NCBI GenBank assembly: GCA_009746045.1
Contig: RPFO01000253.1
Span: 2,372,888 to 2,436,887, forward strand
From: Mesostigma viride
Lineage: Eukaryota; Streptophyta; Mesostigmatophyceae; Mesostigmatales; Mesostigmataceae
DNA: 64,000 nucleotides
Direction of reading: 5' to 3'
In this document: piece after piece, positions 63,201 through 64,000 of the stretch
How the letters are laid out: the number at the start of each line of letters is the position of its first letter
Numbering within the stretch: position 1 is the first letter of the stretch
Made by a program: the position numbers and the translations under genes
Notes under the pieces: model-generated
Databases searched by the model: none
Told to the model about the DNA's origin: nothing
The model's input: only the letters and a program-made list of their open reading frames with translations

Positions 63201-63613
63201 AGGAGCTTATAGCCCTGCCAATGAGCAAATGGGTGCAGATGATGTTATTTACAAGCAGCAATGACACAGACCGGCTAGGACATCAGAATTCCCTTCAAAA
63301 CTATACAAAATTGGCTTTTTTTCCCCGTGTTTACCGTATTTTCTCGTACTTTCCCGTATTTACTGCGTATTTACTGCCAGCCCCTGACCGTACCGTATTT
63401 GACCGTACCTGTACCGGGATACACGAGATCAAGTCGCTGACCGTGAGTTCTCATGGTGCGCGGGATAGTGCTGGGAACATGAGCACTCACCTCTCCCCTG
63501 GTTGTCGGGCCTCCCTGCGTCTGCCCCCCTGCTGCGTTCCCCATGTGTGCAGGCCTACCTGCTGCTGACCCTGGGCTTTTCGCTGGTCCTGCTGCACCTG
63601 CTCTGGAAACTGG
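54627..63613 (+). CDS. DUF1624/HGSNAT-like multipass membrane protein (8 exons seen, both ends missing)
   Basis: Exons 54627-54675, 55977-56043, 57154-57225, 57737-57827, 59247-59327, 60338-60472, 61198-61308 and 63553-63613 join at GT-AG sites with matching phase (667 nt). The predicted chain has hydrophobic segments in [64 protein letters not shown] and [17 protein letters not shown]. The motifs YPVLPWL, a [10 protein letters not shown]-type loop, and [12 protein letters not shown] followed by a TLG membrane helix match the DUF1624 group. That group is related to heparan-alpha-glucosaminide N-acetyltransferases, which move acetyl groups across a membrane to sugars. Function here is inferred from resemblance. 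The N-terminal catalytic part is not identified, and the gene continues past 63613. Introns carry SINE, hAT and palindrome insertions. Confidence 0.65.
54976..55117. repeat. (GT)n microsatellite
   Basis: GT/GTGC/GTAT dinucleotide tract in the intron between exons A and B. Confidence 0.95.
55478..55707. repeat. (CA)n microsatellite
   Basis: CACA tract with CTGTCACA interruptions, 360 bp after the GT tract and complementary to it, so the two could form a large imperfect hairpin in the pre-mRNA. Confidence 0.95.
55977..56043 (+). CDS. Membrane-protein gene exon B
   Basis: Acceptor GCCACAG, donor CCACA|GTGAGT. Encodes [22 protein letters not shown]. The exon end and donor are part of a 25-bp repeat. 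Confidence 0.6.
56027..56115. repeat. 25-bp repeat spanning the exon B donor (3.5 copies)
   Basis: Units CTGCTGCCGCACCCACAGTG, CTTGCTGCCACATCTTAAGT and CTTGCTGCCGCACCCAACGT start in exon B and run into the intron, each with a GTG(A/T)G-type donor position. Confidence 0.8.
57154..57225 (+). CDS. Membrane-protein gene exon C
   Basis: Acceptor TGACCAG chosen because it keeps phase from exon B; the AG 11 nt upstream would create a stop. Encodes [20 protein letters not shown]. Donor TTCG|GTGGGT. Confidence 0.6.
57737..57827 (+). CDS. Membrane-protein gene exon D
   Basis: Acceptor TATAACAG, donor CAG|GTAAGC. Encodes [20 protein letters not shown] and the rest of a membrane helix. Confidence 0.65.
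59247..59327 (+). CDS. Membrane-protein gene exon E
   Basis: Acceptor TGCACGCAG (the upstream CCCGCAG would be out of phase), donor ATG|GTACGG. Encodes [20 protein letters not shown] and DPMKSYM. Confidence 0.65.
59714..59742 (+). repeat. Solo LINE-tail-like hairpin
   Basis: CGCGTGACGCAGTCGCG, equivalent to the family A tail hairpin with paired changes in the outer stem, in the intron between exons E and F. No coding LINE sequence adjoins. Confidence 0.5.
60143..60290. repeat. Poly-C (about 25) and (CA)n tract
   Basis: C run at 60147-60170, then CACA repeats at 60198-60290, just before exon F. Confidence 0.9.
60338..60472 (+). CDS. Membrane-protein gene exon F
   Basis: Acceptor GCGCCAG, donor GTGGTG|GTGAGT. 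Encodes [20 protein letters not shown], a hydrophilic loop and [11 protein letters not shown]. Its donor is repeated downstream in tandem. Confidence 0.75.
60469..60650. repeat. About 40-bp repeat spanning the exon F donor (4.5 copies)
   Basis: Units start GTGGTGAGTGT and contain TGACCTGTTTTGTTTGTGGG. The first begins at the last codon of exon F, so the authentic 5' splice site is repeated downstream. Confidence 0.85.
60699..60918. repeat. 220-bp near-perfect palindrome
   Basis: Two 110-bp arms meet without spacer at 60808/60809 (GCC|GGC). Only one mismatch is seen (60704 versus 60913). Each arm also contains a smaller inverted repeat (TATTGTGCGGAA and TTCCGCACAATA). It lies in the intron between exons F and G. 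It could be a fold-back MITE or an assembly or replication fold-back. Confidence 0.9.
61198..61308 (+). CDS. Membrane-protein gene exon G
   Basis: Acceptor CCCACCAG, donor ACG|GTGAGC. Encodes [20 protein letters not shown] and [12 protein letters not shown], the most diagnostic segment for the DUF1624-type call. Confidence 0.75.
61765..63426 (+). mobile_element. hAT-like DNA transposon, decayed
   Basis: Terminal inverted repeats TAGTGTATCCCGGTAC (61765-61780) and its complement at 63411-63426 (one mismatch near the end). Flanks GATCAAAT (61757-61764) and GATCAAGT (63427-63434) form an 8-bp duplication with one difference. Subterminal regions are rich in CCGTA/TACGG. Inside lies a BED-finger fragment. 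8-bp duplications and a BED finger are features of hAT elements. It sits in the intron between exons G and H. Confidence 0.75.
62167..62635 (+). pseudogene. hAT transposase N-terminal fragment (BED zinc finger)
   Basis: ATG 62167 opens a frame with [20 protein letters not shown], the C-x2-C ... H pattern of BED fingers that bind transposon DNA. A frameshift near 62360 and an in-frame stop near 62433 separate it from [10 protein letters not shown] and [12 protein letters not shown], which normally follow in hAT proteins. The RNase H-like catalytic domain is absent, so this copy cannot transpose itself. Confidence 0.7.
63553..63613 (+). CDS. Membrane-protein gene exon H
   Basis: Acceptor TGTGTGCAG, donor CTGG|GTGAGT, phase 1 out. 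Encodes [20 protein letters not shown]. The gene continues beyond the window. Confidence 0.7.
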
Positions 63614-63845
63614 GTGAGTCGTGCATGCGATCTGGTTGGTATGAGATGGATGGTACCGGGCAATAATAGCCGGCAATATCTAATATCGCAAATGTCCTGA
63701 TAAATGTCCTGATAGACATCGACCTGAATATTGGAGGACTGCTCTATGGGCTCCCTATCGGCGGTGACGTGATTGAGCTTTTCTTTCTCTCGTGCCCTCC
63801 CTCATTGTGTACAGGGGTTGAAGGCTTCCTCTACTTCGTATTGGC

Positions 63846-63910
63846 ACCCACGTGACGCAGTCACTTGATCATTAGTTAATTAATCAATTAATCAATCGAT
63901 TGATTGATTC
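63846..63910 (+). mobile_element. LINE-tail hairpin with TTAATTAATCAAT tail
   Basis: CACGTGACGCAGTCAC followed by TTGATCATTAGTTAATTAAT and ATTGATTG repeats. It has the same hairpin plus AT-tail layout as the family A LINE end, but no LINE coding sequence upstream. Confidence 0.55.
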
Positions 63911-64000
63911 TCTCGTGCATGGACAATAGCTAGTATGTTTTTTTTTCGGTTTTTTTGGTAATCTGCAGCAGAAGAAAGTAACACCGTGATGGCCTACCTT

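Overview
This is nuclear DNA from a eukaryote, most likely a unicellular alga or other protist. The host genes have many short GC-rich exons, GT-AG introns of about 0.2-2.2 kb, and introns full of mini- and microsatellites. No bacterial-type operons, rRNA operon or CRISPR are present. I cannot fix the lineage from sequence alone.

Four host genes can be modelled. (1) A minus-strand gene (22420 down to 9863) in nine exons, all in phase, predicts a protein of about 2,194 residues. It has an N-terminal signal anchor, an acidic stalk, a glycosyltransferase family 8-like domain with a D-A-D motif, and a very long low-complexity C-terminal half. (2) A plus-strand gene (23400-30723) in six in-phase exons lies divergently, 979 bp away. 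It encodes a secreted protein of about 590 residues with a beta/gamma-crystallin-type Greek-key region followed by a Cys-containing domain I do not recognise. (3) A single-exon GDP-mannose 4,6-dehydratase lies on the minus strand (49976-48906). (4) The 3' part of a multipass membrane gene resembling the DUF1624/HGSNAT-like acyltransferase family lies on the plus strand (54627-63613). It has eight in-phase exons, and its ends lie upstream and beyond the window.

The rest is dominated by transposable elements. The first 7 kb and 31.8-35.3 kb are nested, 5'-truncated LINE fragments from at least three related families (called A, B and C here). Their 3' ends carry a short hairpin followed by a (TTAA)n tail. 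A structurally complete Ty3/gypsy chromovirus occupies 35282-44748, with 782/780-bp LTRs, a perfect 5-bp target duplication, PBS, PPT and an additional ORF region after the chromodomain. Its coding region is broken by several frameshifts. Just 3' of it is a tandem tRNA-like SINE, itself split by a composite LINE insertion with a 12-bp target duplication. A decayed hAT-like element (16-bp TIRs, near-perfect 8-bp TSD) and a 220-bp near-perfect palindrome sit in introns of the membrane-protein gene.

The points most worth following up are: the SINE family with covarying stems; the shared LINE 3' hairpin/TTAA tail; intron minisatellites that start at or span the 5' splice site in three places; the giant GT8 protein; and the crystallin-domain secreted protein with its unidentified C-terminal domain.
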